From Tethya wilhelma (lineage: Eukaryota; Porifera; Demospongiae; Tethyida; Tethyidae), in NCBI GenBank assembly GCA_964030475.1, contig CAXIPT010000001.1:23427532-23491531 (forward strand): a stretch of DNA of 64,000 nt. The letters run 5' to 3'. Under the pieces are notes generated by a model. That model worked only from the letters and a program-made list of their open reading frames with translations, ran no database searches and had not been told where the DNA came from. A program made the position numbers and the translations under genes. Positions 12,430-25,099 of this stretch are shown here, piece by piece. Position 1 is the first letter of the stretch. Each line of letters begins with the position of its first letter.

Positions 12430-13050
12430 TTATTGACAAAATTTACTGCCATAAGTGTTTTTTACTTTTGAGTCTTGTCAGAACATCCTTTCAATTCACT
12501 CACAAATGTAGGCAATCATCTTTGTCTTGCAGCTTGAATGTTTTCATCGCTGCTGTAATTATGTAGCCTTTCAAAACTATCTGCATGTATATGTCAGTTT
12601 GCACATGCTTAGATCATGAATGCACTTAGTCTGACAAAACATTCAAAAAATAATTGTAGTGCATGTGTGCTATAATATTAAATATTATATCTTACTTTAA
12701 GAAAACCTATTGCATGGACATTTTTCTTGGGGTCTGATGGGACATTAGATCTGTTGATCATGCTCTGGATTCATTGGAGTGTTCCTGGATCCTGCATGAT
12801 ATGCACCTGACTTCAATAATTAGTTCCAAATAATGTGCCAACAAGTACATAGCTATGGCTTATGAGTATCATTTTACTATGCGATATTCAAATCCTATGC
12901 TGCATAATTAGTGTATCGTAACATGCAGCTACATGAAAAGTCATTGGAAAAAAATCTTGAGTTCTAGCATTATGAGTGCTACGAGTGCATATATCAAGAA
13001 AATTAATCATCTACATGCAAGCACATGTACTCTGTTACTAAAAAGCAGCC
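12430..13050. other. Gene-free interval
   Basis: AT-rich, short open frames only, no recognised repeat boundaries. Confidence 0.3.
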
Positions 13051-13059
13051 ACATAACTA

Positions 13060-13580
13060 ACTACCACGAACCAGATGTGCAAATATGCTATGCATGATTA
13101 TACATGATGCACTGGAATATATTCTCAGATTCTATTGAGCAAACATATAAATCATTCAGTACTTGAACCATTCAGCTGGAACTGAGTTCACTGGTAAACA
13201 CACTGACACAACTAACTTGTAAGCTCAGATTTTTAGCTTGCAATCAATTGAGTTTCTTCTATGTAACTGGCTGAGCCAAGCACATCACATCCAGTCAGAG
13301 AGCTCTGTCATCTTTAGCACATCCAATCTAATTGTCTCTCTAGATAATGCAAACTATACATGGAGCATGATTGATGGGTGCAATTAATTTCGAAGTTAAG
13401 CGTTCAGAGAAGCACAATCTCATCGTCTTGTGAGATCCTACACAACCATTTTCAAGATTATTTCAATTCACGAATCTGTTTGGATCATGGAGCTGCCATT
13501 CTTCATATTATCCCATATCAGACACACAAAATCACTACTGTAATCCTCTGCATGAGCTATACAGGTGCTGAGGCTTAATA
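13060..13580. repeat. Diverged interspersed repeat ending GAGGCTTAATAAA
   Basis: Collinear with 22085-22615: shared blocks include TTGCAATCAATGAGTT-like, CTAGATAATGCA.ACTATACA, AGCGTTCAGAGAAGCACAA, GAGCTGCCATTCTTCA and the GCTGAGGCTTAATAAA end. Related blocks also flank the AC tract at 50.2-50.5 kb. Probably an old non-autonomous element. Confidence 0.55.
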
Positions 13581-13944
13581 AACGTAGTATCTTTGTCTTT
13601 AGTTGCTTTTATTGCTATCGGTTTTCATGTCTCGTGAGATCATGCATTATTCATAAACTACTTGGGAATTCAACTTGACAAAAGGCATGTGTGATATATT
13701 TGAACTCTCTACTAAGTGCTAAATTGCTACTATTGAGTACTCAACTGAGCACTGAAGGCAACTAAGTTTAGAGGGTGACCACTGTATAAAACCATTATAC
13801 AAAAAGAAGAGATAGCAAGACTGCACTTTTGGAAGCATATGACCATCCAAAGTTGGATGTATCAATTACCATCCATTATTGGATGTTGCTTACATTCATT
13901 TTTTGGATGAATTTTACTACACTATTGGATGTTTTTTATGTTCA

Positions 13945-14280
13945 CATAGGCTCCAACTGTCCCAGAATCTCCGGGACAGTCCCAGATTTGTGAACTTTGT
14001 CTCGGGTCCCAGAAAACACTCCAAAATGTCCCGGATGTGGCCATGCAGCAGTAAAAACTGTGCACCACAAAAACAGCTGACCTTACAAGCTACAAACTGT
14101 TTGTGGTTGCTGCATTGGAGGGGTCGCTTCAGTCCATACGCTTGCATGTAGCTACGCAGCGGTAAATTTTATTTGCGCTAATTTTTGGGCATGGTTACGA
14201 TGTGGTCACCAAAAATTGTGTGTGTGGCTTTGGCTTTGTGCTTTGGTCCCAGAAACTTTTTGAAAAAAGTTGGAGCCTAT
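13945..14280 (+). mobile_element. MITE with GGCTCCAAC termini
   Basis: Begins GGCTCCAACTGTCCCAG and ends AAAAAGTTGGAGCC, with about 320 bp of non-coding interior that includes an internal GTCTCGGGTCCCAG block. Related copies at 9895-10460 and 46985-47313. Confidence 0.7.
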
Positions 14281-14284
14281 GTGT

Positions 14285-16012
14285 CCACTTTTTGGATTAA
14301 TTAAGTTTACCACCACTGTTTGCTGTAATCACTTTTTGGATTAATTTTACCACCCACGATAAGTATTGAAAATTTACACAAGGAGATCAACTGAGTGAGT
14401 CTTCTGTCAGAACACAGCTACACTCAACGTGCATTACTGGAGTCCCTCACTCGCACACGGCAGTATATTTTGATGAAATAGCTCTACGGGCATACAATTG
14501 CTAAGATAACAGACATCACAAGAGTGGCCACAAAGTCCAATATCTTCAATAATGCAGGTCAGAATAATGATGATGCTCTTCTTTTGCCGCTTTCCAAGCG
14601 ACCATGCACTAGGAGTGTCTGGAAGAGTTAACTAGTGGCTCGATTACATGGATGTTTGCTGCAATCACTTTTTTTTACAAGGTAAAGAAAGTATCCTAAA
14701 TTGGATGGTTTATGTCTTAACTTTTGGGACTATTTTATCAGCTACAATCTAACCGCCCAAACAATTTTTTCCTTTGCTTTTTACTTATAGCTGCAGTTTG
14801 TTTTCAAGTTTTGTAAATGCAAAATATTAATGTAAACTATGATGCAGAAAAATAATATTGAAAATCAACGTAGATTAAATAAAACTCAGCCTGATGACAA
14901 TGATACTTTTTGTAAGTCTATTTTAGCTCTCTTGTAATGGCAAGAAAGAGTTTAACATGAAACATAAATTTTTCAGGTTTTATGTAAGCTATTTGTCCTT
15001 TGATTCTTTGCAATCCAGCATTAGCTTGCTCATTTACTAGGGAGTTTATCCTACAAATATCACGAGTAGTATACTTGTCAAGTGAGTAGCCACTAGAGTG
15101 TCCTCTCCAATATAATGAAATCTCCACAATAAAGCAAGTGTTCCTTAATGTGATGGCTCACGATTGAGAATGTACTGATGTAACTTGCAGCTATTGTCAT
15201 ATATGATAACATTTGGTGAAATCAAGTTAAAAAGATTTCAAATGGGTGCTTTGGTGATTCATGTAACCGCATTGCTTCAAATCCAAAGCAAGTACCATGG
15301 AGACAATAGATGGAAAAGATAGATAGATAAGCGTGAAAGTCGGATGTCATGATGAATATTTGTGGCTAGCATCTAGTGGATGGCGTGTGTGCTGATCAGC
15401 ATAGTAAGCTCATGTACCACGGACAACTGGAAGATCAGGCAAATGGGCTAAGTTCTTGTTTGTTTGGTGGTAGAGAGGGAAACGTTTGGCACCCACCATG
15501 AAATGGATTCAAAAGAAGGCTACAAAGCTCGTCAACAAGATCACACACATCTTCTGCAATAGGTTTACTGAATGGCAGCTTGAGAACAAAAAAGGCTAGC
15601 ACAGGTGATTTATCTTGCAATAGCTTCAACTCACAGTTGAACGGGGCAGAACGAATATCAACTCCAGATACAACCAATCATATTACCTTAGTTGCCTCTT
15701 CATCTCCAGCAACTTGCAATAGACCACAAATAGGGGAGTTTAGTGATAGTTCAGAAAAAAGTTCACAGTAGGGCTGGGGGGCTTCTTTGATTTTCTGACT
15801 CAATACAATTGATCACTCAAACCAAGGCTATGGTATTNGAGTTCCTCATGATCATGTTGCCCAATTCTTTACACACTTAAACAGCCATTCCATCTTGTTT
15901 GCTTTCTTTTTACGATTTGGCCATAATACATTCCATTGTTTTTTCTACCTGTTTGTTCTAATTTTTTCCATAATTTTACAAATCACATTAATTTTGAGTT
16001 TGTGTGTATATG
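14285..16012. other. Gene-free interval
   Basis: Short unrelated open frames (longest about 80 codons, e.g. minus 15435-15677) without domain signatures. A single N at 15838 probably marks an assembly join. No supportable gene. Confidence 0.3.
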
Positions 16013-17322
16013 CAGTGGCGGATCCAGGGGGGGTTCAAGGGTTCCATGGAACCCCCCTTTCAGCTGAGACCTCGCATTACTGTGCAGATTGGAAAAGGCC
16101 AAGATGGAACCCTCCTTTCAATACTGAAAGCAACTCAAAATCACGCTGAATATTAGTCTTTTGTGAAAAATATAGAGTTTCTGTCTCTTTCTTGCCATTT
16201 ATTTCTTCCATTCAGGCTTTTTTAGCAAAATTTTAGCTGCACAAGCACTAAAAAAAAAAATCAAAAAAAATAAATAAATAAATAAATAAAAATTAAAAAT
16301 GGCAGAAAGTTCCAGAATTAGAGTAGCTGTCCTTAAAAAAAAAATGGCAGATTGTTCCAGAATTAGAGTAGCTGCCCTTAAGAGCCAATATGCCAGTCTA
16401 TAGGACCATGGTGTCCCTCTCTCTGTTTGTATCCAAATGGATCAACTTGGACTGAAGCTATTGGATGCACAATGGACTGCTAGATTCTGGATTTTCTGTG
16501 TCTTTCTTTTGGATAGCAATAACCCAGTGAAGAAATCTAAGCCCAGGAGTAAGAAGTCTAAGAAAATACCCAACAAGAGAGTGCAACCTGACACACCTGA
16601 GAGCCCTGTCAGTGTATTGTCATCTCAGAGAGAAAGAACAGAGCCTGCTGACAAAGTTAAGATTCCAACAAATGCCCACCAGAGTCCATTATCCAAAATT
16701 GAAAAGCTAGCGACTCAAAATTCCTCCACTGACTGTTGTGCTATCTCTCTGCAAACACCAAATCTGTCTCTGTGCAAGGATGAGCAACGCGACAACACTC
16801 CTGGGGTGAAGTATCAAAAGCTAAACTCAAAAGATAGTGAATGGACACCTGTGGTTAGAAGGAAAAGCAGACCCAGGCTGAAAGAAACCAAGAATTCTAG
16901 TGAAAGTGATAGCAGTGATTCAGAAGTAGATATTTCTTGCTCTAGACTGGTACAATATGACACTTGCAATGGAGTACCCGGACTGCTGATCCATCGGAGA
17001 GGACCTCCTACCTGGACCCCAATCAAACCAACGATGAGCATATCTCCAGTTGCCTCCAGGACTAGATCGAAAACTCAAACTACATAATCACTTGCATAAA
17101 TTTGACTATTAGTTTTATCTGTATATTTTGTTCTGGCTGTCAGTTAACTCCGATAGACCATCAGTACACTGTTGTGTACTGTAAAGCATTAATAATAATA
17201 ATAATAATAATAAAGGGGCGGGGGCTGTTGTGACTGGAAGTGGGCGTGGCTACATAAAAATTTTTACGCGCTCCGCGCGCATTGATTAGAACCCCCTATT
17301 CAATTTCCTAGATCCGCCACTG
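16013..17322. mobile_element. hAT-like TIR element carrying an ORF
   Basis: Left end CAGTGGCGGATCCAGG and right end ending GATCCGCCACTG are inverted. The flanks carry a 5-bp direct repeat ATATG. The interior includes a duplicated block of about 55 bp at 16296-16382, an ORF at 16437-17087 and a TAA microsatellite near 17190. No transposase domain was seen, so it is non-autonomous; the ORF may be captured sequence. Confidence 0.7.
16437..17087 (+). CDS. 216-codon ORF inside the hAT-like element
   Basis: Continuous frame from ATG 16437 to TAA 17087. The product is basic and low in structure: Lys/Ser-rich (KKSKPRSKKSKKIPNKR), a Ser/Asp/Glu acidic run (SSESDSSDSEVD) and a C-terminus RTRSKTQTT. 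An acceptor-like TTTTGGATAG precedes codon 26, so this may be the terminal exon of a longer gene or of a retroelement polyprotein picked up by the transposon. The first 25 codons are then read-through intron. I recognise no domain. Its uninterrupted length in an otherwise decayed region is the main sign of possible coding. Confidence 0.45.
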   Translation: MDQLGLKLLDAQWTARFWIFCVFLLDSNNPVKKSKPRSKKSKKIPNKRVQPDTPESPVSVLSSQRERTEPADKVKIPTNAHQSPLSKIEKLATQNSSTDCCAISLQTPNLSLCKDEQRDNTPGVKYQKLNSKDSEWTPVVRRKSRPRLKETKNSSESDSSDSEVDISCSRLVQYDTCNGVPGLLIHRRGPPTWTPIKPTMSISPVASRTRSKTQTT

Positions 17323-17989
17323 ATATGGTAGTTACTTGTACACTATCAGCATGGATATTATAGCTTGTATAATATATATGTATGGATATTATAGCACTAT
17401 AAACGTTCAGTAATCAGGAGCCGGGCTGGAGCTGTTTCTTAGATTCTAACAAATTTACTGGCTTTTCTCATCTTCTTATAGTGACAACTACATATAAGTG
17501 TAACAAAGGATTCACCTCCTAAATATTGAAGACTGAAATGTTACAGAGAGTTCACTGAGCACAACCAGAAATCTTTAGGTATAAAAGCAGGAGGCAACAA
17601 ATATTTGGATTCCAAATAACACACACTTTTCTATCTGGAAAAGGGTCGTCATTTGAATTTTCAAGTAGCTTATGAATTTATGCATGAGTGTAGAAATGAA
17701 TGGCGGTTGTACAGAGAAGGCGCTCATAGGCCTTGTATCTAGCCACCCAATGAGAGACATGGAAAACTGATACCAAAAGCATGTGAAGACAAAGATAGAA
17801 GAAGAGTTTGGTACTTTAGTGATGGTTTTAGGCCCATGTTTTTGGAAAGAGAATAAGCTAAATAGTAATTTAAGAGGCCTTTTAGTGCCAAACACTCTCA
17901 GTTATTGCAGTTATTCGCGTGAATAATTGTATTGCGCTAATGGGCCATTCGTGCCATTCCTATGTACCCAGTACCATACTGGGAATAGC

Positions 17990-18270
17990 TAGCCTTGGTC
18001 AAGTACTTTCAGCCAATCGTCAACAACTTTGATAAGAGCTGAGACTGTGGATTGATTGCTCACAAAACCCCATTGCTTGGAGCACTTAGACTGAGGAAAT
18101 CCTCTATTCGAAGTTTGACGTGTCTTTCAAGCACTTTCTTATTACAGAAAGGACTGAAATTGGTCTGTAACCTGATGGGAGCAATTTATCAGATCCTTTC
18201 AGTATTGGAGTTACTCTGCCATGTTTCCAATCAGTTGGAAAGACACCAGTAGTAGTTGACTACTACTAAG
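17990..18270 (-). pseudogene. LINE reverse-transcriptase core fragment
   Basis: Minus-strand translation gives TGVFPTDWKHGRVTPI, then SGYRPISVLSV, then QWGFVSNQSTVSAL and VVDDWL: the conserved N-terminal part of a CR1/L2-like RT domain. Stops and a frame change interrupt it between SVLSV and QWGF. Confidence 0.7.
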
Positions 18271-18667
18271 GAGACAGACTGTTTTCCAAAAAGATTTGGT
18301 ATCTGGTTCTGGTTAAAAAAGGCTTTCTTGCTTTATCTGACTAGTTTGACAGTCTGATTCCTTTTGAGTCTATTTATCGAGTACTAATTTGAACCATTTG
18401 TGAACTTGATGAATATCATTAATTTTTTGTGAAGCCTTGAAATATCCCTAACAAAGATGGCTGCCTTTTCTTTACAACTGTAGCACTTACAGTAAAAACT
18501 GTAGAACAAGTATATAGGGCTATACCAGTTAGAGGACAGTACATTTGTGGTCACATGCTGTTTAAATTATATTTCATACAAACCTCAGACTGAGGCTCAG
18601 AATCAACACTACACTCCTGTTGTCAATGTTGTGTCCAAAAAAATCAACAAAAATACCTCCCCACTCC

Positions 18668-19064
18668 TCAATTGTGCTCTTGCAACCAACTACCTTTCCA
18701 AATTTTCTTCCTATCTTTGAAAGCAATCTGTTCTATTCGTAATTTCGTCTGTGCCATCATCTGCAAACTGAATAATTTGGTTTTTTCACCTAGCTCGACA
18801 ACTCTTGTTTTCAATGCCGACATCTTTTTCTTTAAATTGACAGTATGCAGATCGAGCACGTGCAGTTGCTCGTGGATCATAATTAATAACGAAATTCACG
18901 GCATTGCTCGAAGGTGGCGTGTACTTTGTCCAATCCTGCCTTTACACGGCTAGCGGGTGCGGTTGGATCCAGTTCACGAGCTAAATGTCGTAGTTTACTC
19001 TTTGAGTTGTTGAAAGAAGCGTAGTTAAATCGATTTGAAAAACAGCTGTGCTCATCCATTTTCC
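18668..19064 (-). pseudogene. Possible broken coiled-coil protein
   Basis: Two minus-strand frames follow each other: MDEHSCFSNRFNYASF... (to a stop at 18883) and, shifted in frame, a Lys/Leu-rich heptad-like segment (NLKKKMSALKTRVVELGEK). Together they look like one short coiled-coil protein with a frame break, but the family is unknown and chance cannot be excluded. Confidence 0.25.
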
Positions 19065-19129
19065 GGAAACAACAAAAGTAGCTAGACTCTGACAGTCTGA
19101 TTTGCTGACAACCCCTGATCATGATCTAT

Positions 19130-21780
19130 CTCCAAATTTCCACCAGGTCTGGGGGGTGATAGGCGCATAATTATTGAATATATACTAGGGTGATGCAAAG
19201 CATCATGGGGGCGAGCCTGCATGAGTAGCTCTGTGGTCTCAAGGGTAGAGATACGCATGTGCATGTTCTTATGTTGCATCTCATGATTCATGACTGCTGG
19301 AGCCTTGAGGTGTTTGAAGACGTAGATTCGGGAGAGCAGTTGAAGAATAAGCAAGACTGAGCAGTCACTCCAATGGTGGCTATATGACTATTACCAGTAC
19401 TGCTTGGTACCTCGTACACTTGCTGTATATCTGTATATATCTAGCTGTGTATATCTAGGGGACTTTACTTGCAAATTCTTCTCACTCTTGACACTCTAGC
19501 TAGGTCGTTAACTGTCAAGTATATAGGCATCTCCAGGGTGCTGGCAGTTGTAGATATGAAGCACTCTCCATCGCATATTTGTGTTGAGTGGCTTCCCTTT
19601 GGTGCCGCTGTACTACACCTTGAGAGTCTCCTTTCCAGTTGCTATATATACATCAAGTTGATTCTGTTTATCTATACCTAGATGCCGGGTATACTGAATG
19701 TCATGAAAGAAGAGCTCATGAGGCAGCTAATCAGCTAATTGACAATTTCACATTGACACTGACATTCTGACAGAGATATCGTCTTCTTCTCAATCAAGAA
19801 ATGCTGGAAGTTTTCTCAGTGTTGAAGAGCAATTTGGCCATCACCACTATGGGCGGAGCAAGTGTGCCGAGAGGCTTGGCCTTGCTACTAGCATGGTGTC
19901 ATAGTTGCTCAATATTAATTTGCTCCTGCATGAGGTGTAGTCTCTCTAGGTCTGCTTCAAGAGACGGTATCTCTCAGGAGTAGTGTCCCCATGGCAGTAT
20001 CTGCCGCTCAGATGCTTCCACAGCTCTAGACGAGGCTCTCTCAGCCTCAGGAGTGGTCTATAATTTGGTTTCAATTTGAGCTCTGACAGTCCGGCTCCTT
20101 ATCAGTGAATGGTTTGCGCAGCGTTGTCTCTGCATCAAGTCTCCTTTCTCTTTCGCTCTCTCAAGATCTATGCCTCTCTGAGTCTCCTAAGCAAGCTACA
20201 GTCTCTGCCGGCCACGTTTACGTGTATAATTATATAATTTGTGCAATTCCAAATTTCAATATTTTTGTGACGTAATCTGGACTGCATATTACCGTTCGAA
20301 TAATTTGAATATACGGAAAGTGTCCACCGTGTACAAACAAGCAAACCAACAGAAATTTTACCAGTTACAAAGACCATGTGGGGCTCACTCAGGCTCGCCC
20401 CAATTACTGTAGCTGTCTTGCCTAAAAGGAGGGAAAAAAGCCCTTTCGCGCCATATAGCACACAGTGGTGTGCATTATTTAGAATAATAATTATAAATTC
20501 TGTCAGTACCATGTACAGTAATTTCTGTGCTACGATCACAAGGGTCTTAGCTACTTCATTCACTGCGCACATGCATAAACCTACCTCTATCACATGATTT
20601 AATTGCATTTCTGTTTTAACACGAGTTTAAAGCTGTTGGTCACTAGCTCGAGTTAGAGCTCTTCTACCTACGGAGATGTGGGTCGTATTTGCTTTTGAGG
20701 TAAGGGCGTGCTGTAAGGCAATCTTGATAAACAAAAATATTTATACCTATGATGTGCTTTTGGATGGCTTCCAAACAGCTTCAATGTTAGCAGTGGTCAA
20801 AGGAAAACATGGTCTCAGGCACGGATATACCATGTCTACAAAATTGTTGAAAGTACTGGGAAAAGGCATCCGTTTAGAGAGGAATCTGCTGGTCGAGCCT
20901 GTTTTGAAGGGTTCATGTGTCGTCACCCAAAGCTGACCCTAAGATGAGCTCAATTGTTATCTTGTAGTCGTGTTTGTAATGCCAGTACTTTACTAAGAAA
21001 TTATAACAGATTTCTATGGTAAACTTGGCTCATTGAATGGGAACTGAAAAGTCATCACACAAATTGGATACCATAACATGTGCACTATCACATTAGCGTA
21101 AAACCCATATAATACTGGCTGTGTGTCAGCCTCGAGAAATGCCCTTCCACCATTAATGGTGTACCCATGGAAACAAAATCTCTGAAAGCCTGCTTGCACA
21201 AGTTTCACCTGTAATGATAGTGGGTGGTTTAGTTCAGAATTGTTTGTGATGTGGTTTGAAATTCAATCATCCAGACCAGTTTTCTAAATCGTCTATGCCT
21301 AAGCATTCATTATAAGCTTAGAGCTAGGGCTAGATTTGTCTTCTTGTGACATTGCAACACTGGACCAAGAAAAATAAGCTCACTTTTTGTTATGTACTTA
21401 TGAAGCTATAGGGTTAGTGAGGGTAACAGAATTCTCCAAGCTCAAAAGTTGCATCAATTTCAAATACGGAGAAGTGATTGGATTGAGAACAGTACGTTAA
21501 AATGTTCTCTAGTTGTAGTCAGAATAGCACATAGTCATTCATGGCAACTACATTCCTTTTTACTTGTTTTCATCATAAGAATGCTATGAATCATTCACCA
21601 TGCAATTAATGTAGCCATCTTCTTGACTTGTAGGTAGTTCCTAGCTTGTCATCTTCCATGTGGCATTTAAACTGCATACACGTTAGACTACTTCAGCTTT
21701 ATGTCGCTCCTTATCAAAGCTTTTTGTGGGGACTAAGTAATCTTTATAGGACAGTCACCATGCATACTCACAATGTAATG
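19130..21780. other. Largely unassigned interval
   Basis: Minus-strand 19900-20170 has broken heptad-rich segments (EAERASSRAVEASER, LEADLERLHLMQEQI) that could be a decayed coiled-coil exon. The 146-codon minus frame 20168-20608 lacks any domain or compositional support. Nothing else recognisable. Confidence 0.25.
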
Positions 21781-21799
21781 TTAAAACATTAATAAATAG

Positions 21800-22524
21800 C
21801 TAAGTAGCAAAAGTTTCATAAAAAACTTTTGCTACTTAGGAATGGACAGTACTACTAAAAGTAATGAAAGCACCAAGGTGCATAAGCCTCGGCGCACTCA
21901 ACTAGCATGCACATGCAACTAAACATGTATGCATGACCTATGACCAGTACGGTCCACTAAGAGGTCTCAGCCTGGGCTAGCAAATTCTTGCCTACTGCAC
22001 TGAGGATGTACAGTAAGCTGCGGTTAGCCTAGTTATAATATTTAAACCTCTGTTTAGAAATTCATTGATTATACTTTTGATGCTTGTAGTACTTGCAAAT
22101 TGAATGCTCAACTGTAGCTAGCTATCTGGCTGATGCTAGTCAGCCTGACAGGAATCAAAACACACACTGAACTAACTTACTATGATGCATGGATACTTCT
22201 ACACAAAGTATTATCTCGCTATATTCAATTTGCAATCAATGAGTTACTTACGTGTCCAAGCAGCTAAGCCAGCCAAACTCAAGTCCTTCTAGGAGTCCAT
22301 GATTCAAGCTCTACTGTTTCTAGATAACGCACACTATACAGGGCGGGATCAATGGGTGCGGTTTCGAAGCCAAGCGCTCAGAGAAGCACAAAAGCCTCAA
22401 ATCTCAGAAACTACAGCGTTTTCCAAGATGCTAGACAGAAAAATTCAAGATAACTTCGATTCATGAACGTAAGTACCTTCCGTTTGGACTATAGAGCTGC
22501 CGTTCTTCAGATTATCTAGTAACA

Positions 22525-22561
<37 letters not shown>

Positions 22562-22640
22562 CGACTACCGTAACCCTCTGCACGTGCTACGCACGCGCCG
22601 AGGCTTAATAAAAGCACCAAGGGTGCACAAGCCTCGGTGC
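21800..22640. repeat. Interspersed repeat with AC microsatellite
   Basis: Contains a near-perfect hairpin (AAGTAGCAAAAGTTT at 21803 facing AAACTTTTGCTACTT), a repeat body collinear with 13060-13580, an AC tract at 22525-22558, and a terminal AAAACGACTACCGTAACC block also present after the AC tract at 50.5 kb. The motif AAAGCACCAAGG-GTGCA flanks it at both ends (about 21870 and 22612), possibly a target duplication or element termini. Confidence 0.5.
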
Positions 22641-22649
22641 ACCAGTGGT

Positions 22650-23490
22650 ACTGTGCTTTTATTGTAGAAATAATAATGCTTGAGAGAGCCATAGTGGTCT
22701 AGCCACTGGCAGTGATATTAAATTCCAGACACATGCCATGCAAAGCTACAAATTTTTATTACATAGCACCTAAATATGTTAGCTAGTGGTGTTACTGGAA
22801 CACTATAACAACATTAAAAATCATTAAAATTTCAAGTTTAACAAAAAACAAGTAGTAATATTTATTACAACCATAATTACAATAACTCCAAAATAAGTAT
22901 AATTTGTAATAATATTATGCACTCATACAACATTGACAGCTTCAAGCCTTTTAATTGATTTAATTACTGAATGTTTGAGATACACTTTTTTATATCAATA
23001 AAGTAAAGCGATATTATTAGAATATAACAAATTCTATACAAAAAAGATAGTCATTACATAAAACACATGCAGTGGGAATGTTGAAGTTTGTAATGATATT
23101 TGTGGTAATGACTTTGCTGTTGAAAAGTGTTTATCTGGTAATGTGGTAGAGAGATGTGATTTAGTTGCTGAGAAGGTGATGAGTGAACAAGATTTGAATG
23201 ATTACTGTGTTTCTGAAAATAGAAAATCCATACAGTTTCAGTGCATGAGTTTTCTCTGAGGTAATGGTAATTGTGGTTATGACTTTGCTGCTGGAAAGCG
23301 TTTAGCTGGTAATGTGAGGTGATTGAGTTGCTGAGGTGGTGATCAGACAATTAAGCTTTAAACGGTGCTGTTTCTAAAAATAGAAGTCCCGGAAACTCCA
23401 GTTTTGTAGGAAACTGTTATGAGGAGACTCAGAGCTTCTCAGGTACATGCATTGCTGTATTGAGAAAAAGTTTCCTTCAAGTAACTACCT
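22650..23490. other. AT-rich interval upstream of RPA-like pseudogene
   Basis: 23080-23210 and 23255-23345 are imperfect direct repeats built on GTAATG.TG.TTATGACTTTGCTG. No gene seen. Confidence 0.35.
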
Positions 23491-23498
23491 GAGAAATC

Positions 23499-24358
23499 AT
23501 GGCATCAGACTTTGGTAATTCTGGTCGTAAGCGTCCAGCTGAGGAGATCGATGATTATTCAAGCATTGGAGATAGTAAACACGATACCGCTAACGTACAT
23601 GGAATGTAGAGGAACTTGTCTCCTGTGAAAAAGGGAAAGAAAGCCAATTACTTTGAAGGCCATATGGGTGACAAAACCAGTAAAATGCGGTTTGTTGGAT
23701 TCAAAGTTGACCAGCGTAAAAAGCTGTTTAAGTTGTCTGAAAGCGGCAAACCAGTCGTGTTGAGAGACTGTCAAATAAAGACTTCTAGACAAGGACATGA
23801 GATGGAGATTTTGTTGAAAAATTCCACAAAAATCACTGAATCTGACAAAGAAATCGAGATGTGTGATGAAAAACAAGTCACAGTTCTTGAGGTACACAAG
23901 ATGCCAGAATATACCAGAGTAATTGTAATTGTAAAGGTGCCAGTGAAACGAAAGTCTATCAAATTGGATGGTGGAAAACAAAGCAAGATGTTATAGTTGC
24001 TGGTGTGATTACAGTGAGATTGTGGGAGGAAATAGTTGATTCACTTGATGTTTCTGAAAGTTACAAGCTTTCACAATTCATGGTCTGTGAATTCAATATG
24101 AAGAAGAATTTATCATTGAGTAGACAAGGTTCTACTATTGAGAAAATTGACGACATTGCTGAGGTGGAACAAACTGACAAGGTTTTGGAGTCTGAAGTGA
24201 TGGACTATATCACTGAAGCTGAAATAGTTGCTGTTAAACAATTCGGAATCTTCAGTGCTTGCAAGGCAAGTGGAGCCACTTACACGCCTGTGTTACTTTC
24301 TAAACAAATTAACAGTGGGTTATTTTCTTTAGACTATCAGCTAGACCTAGGGATCTGA
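23499..24358 (+). pseudogene. RPA-like OB-fold protein, intronless and broken
   Basis: Reads from ATG 23499 with a basic leader (GRKRPAEEIDDY), then a TAG at 23610, then a long segment with KLSESGKPVVLRDCQI and VTVLEVHKMPEYTRVIVI. A frame change near 23988 leads to TVRLWEEIVDSLDVSESYKL and a second OB-like part. The pattern matches small replication-protein-A-like, single-strand-binding OB-fold proteins that recur in cnidarian and sponge repeats. No introns, one stop and one frameshift indicate a dead copy. Confidence 0.6.
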
Positions 24359-24493
24359 GGTAATTCATGACAACCCAGACAAATTAAAGGGGTTACGTGG
24401 TTGAGGGGGTCTTGAAACAAGCCTCGAACTAAATTGGTTGCTTTTCAATTCAGAAACTGTCAACACGGGATGGAAGACAGATAAAGCTGACTA

Positions 24494-24882
24494 GCCTCGT
24501 TCCCAGGCTCTCACCTTTGATCTTACACTCACGGTAAGGAAGGAGAGAGCCTGGTCGGAAATATCACGTGAATTTTGTCATTGATGACGCGAAGGTAGAG
24601 GTGACCTTTGACCTCTGCCGTGATAGTGCCATTTTACGAGCACCTAGCATAAACAACTTGAAAGTAAGTAATTTTACTGTACTTACCTTGCTTATTTTCA
24701 TGGTTTGGGCAGCTAATTTAAAAGTCAATTTAGTAGCAGCGTTAGTTCAGACTCGCTGCAGCTTGCAGAGGTCAAAGGACGTGTCTACCATAGTCCCACG
24801 TCATTCACGTGATATTTCCGACCAGGCTCTCTCCTTCCTTATCGTGAGTGTAAGGTCAAAGGTGAGAGCCTGGGAATGAGGC
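24494..24882. mobile_element. MITE with long TIRs and TA target duplication
   Basis: Both ends carry about 85 bp of inverted repeat (left GCCTCGTTCCCAGGCTCTC, right GAGAGCCTGGGAATGAGGC), flanked by TA on each side, as in Tc1/mariner-type elements. The interior is non-coding. Short relatives at 7270-7345 and 40971-41037. Confidence 0.75.
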
Positions 24883-25099
24883 TAAAAGCTGTACTCTATT
24901 GTTTGCCTTCAGAGAATTTCAAAGTCAGGAACTCCTCTACAATGGATTGGTAACCCACTAGCTATACCACAGGTTCCAGGCTGACTGAAAAGATATCGAT
25001 CTGGCTGTTCCTCTTCTCCAAGAGGTGCAGATAAGAGAAAGATCTGTCTGTGCAGGATCTCCTGACAAAGATCACGTGGTAAGTTGGAGGTGATGATTC

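Noticed and set aside
20168..20608. 146-codon minus-strand frame
   Set aside because: No domain, no splice context and unremarkable composition. Probably chance.
23559..23981. 140-codon minus-strand frame
   Set aside because: It is antisense to the RPA-like frame, which has recognisable homology.
24568..24879. 103-codon plus-strand frame
   Set aside because: It falls within the TIR element 24494-24882 and has no domain.
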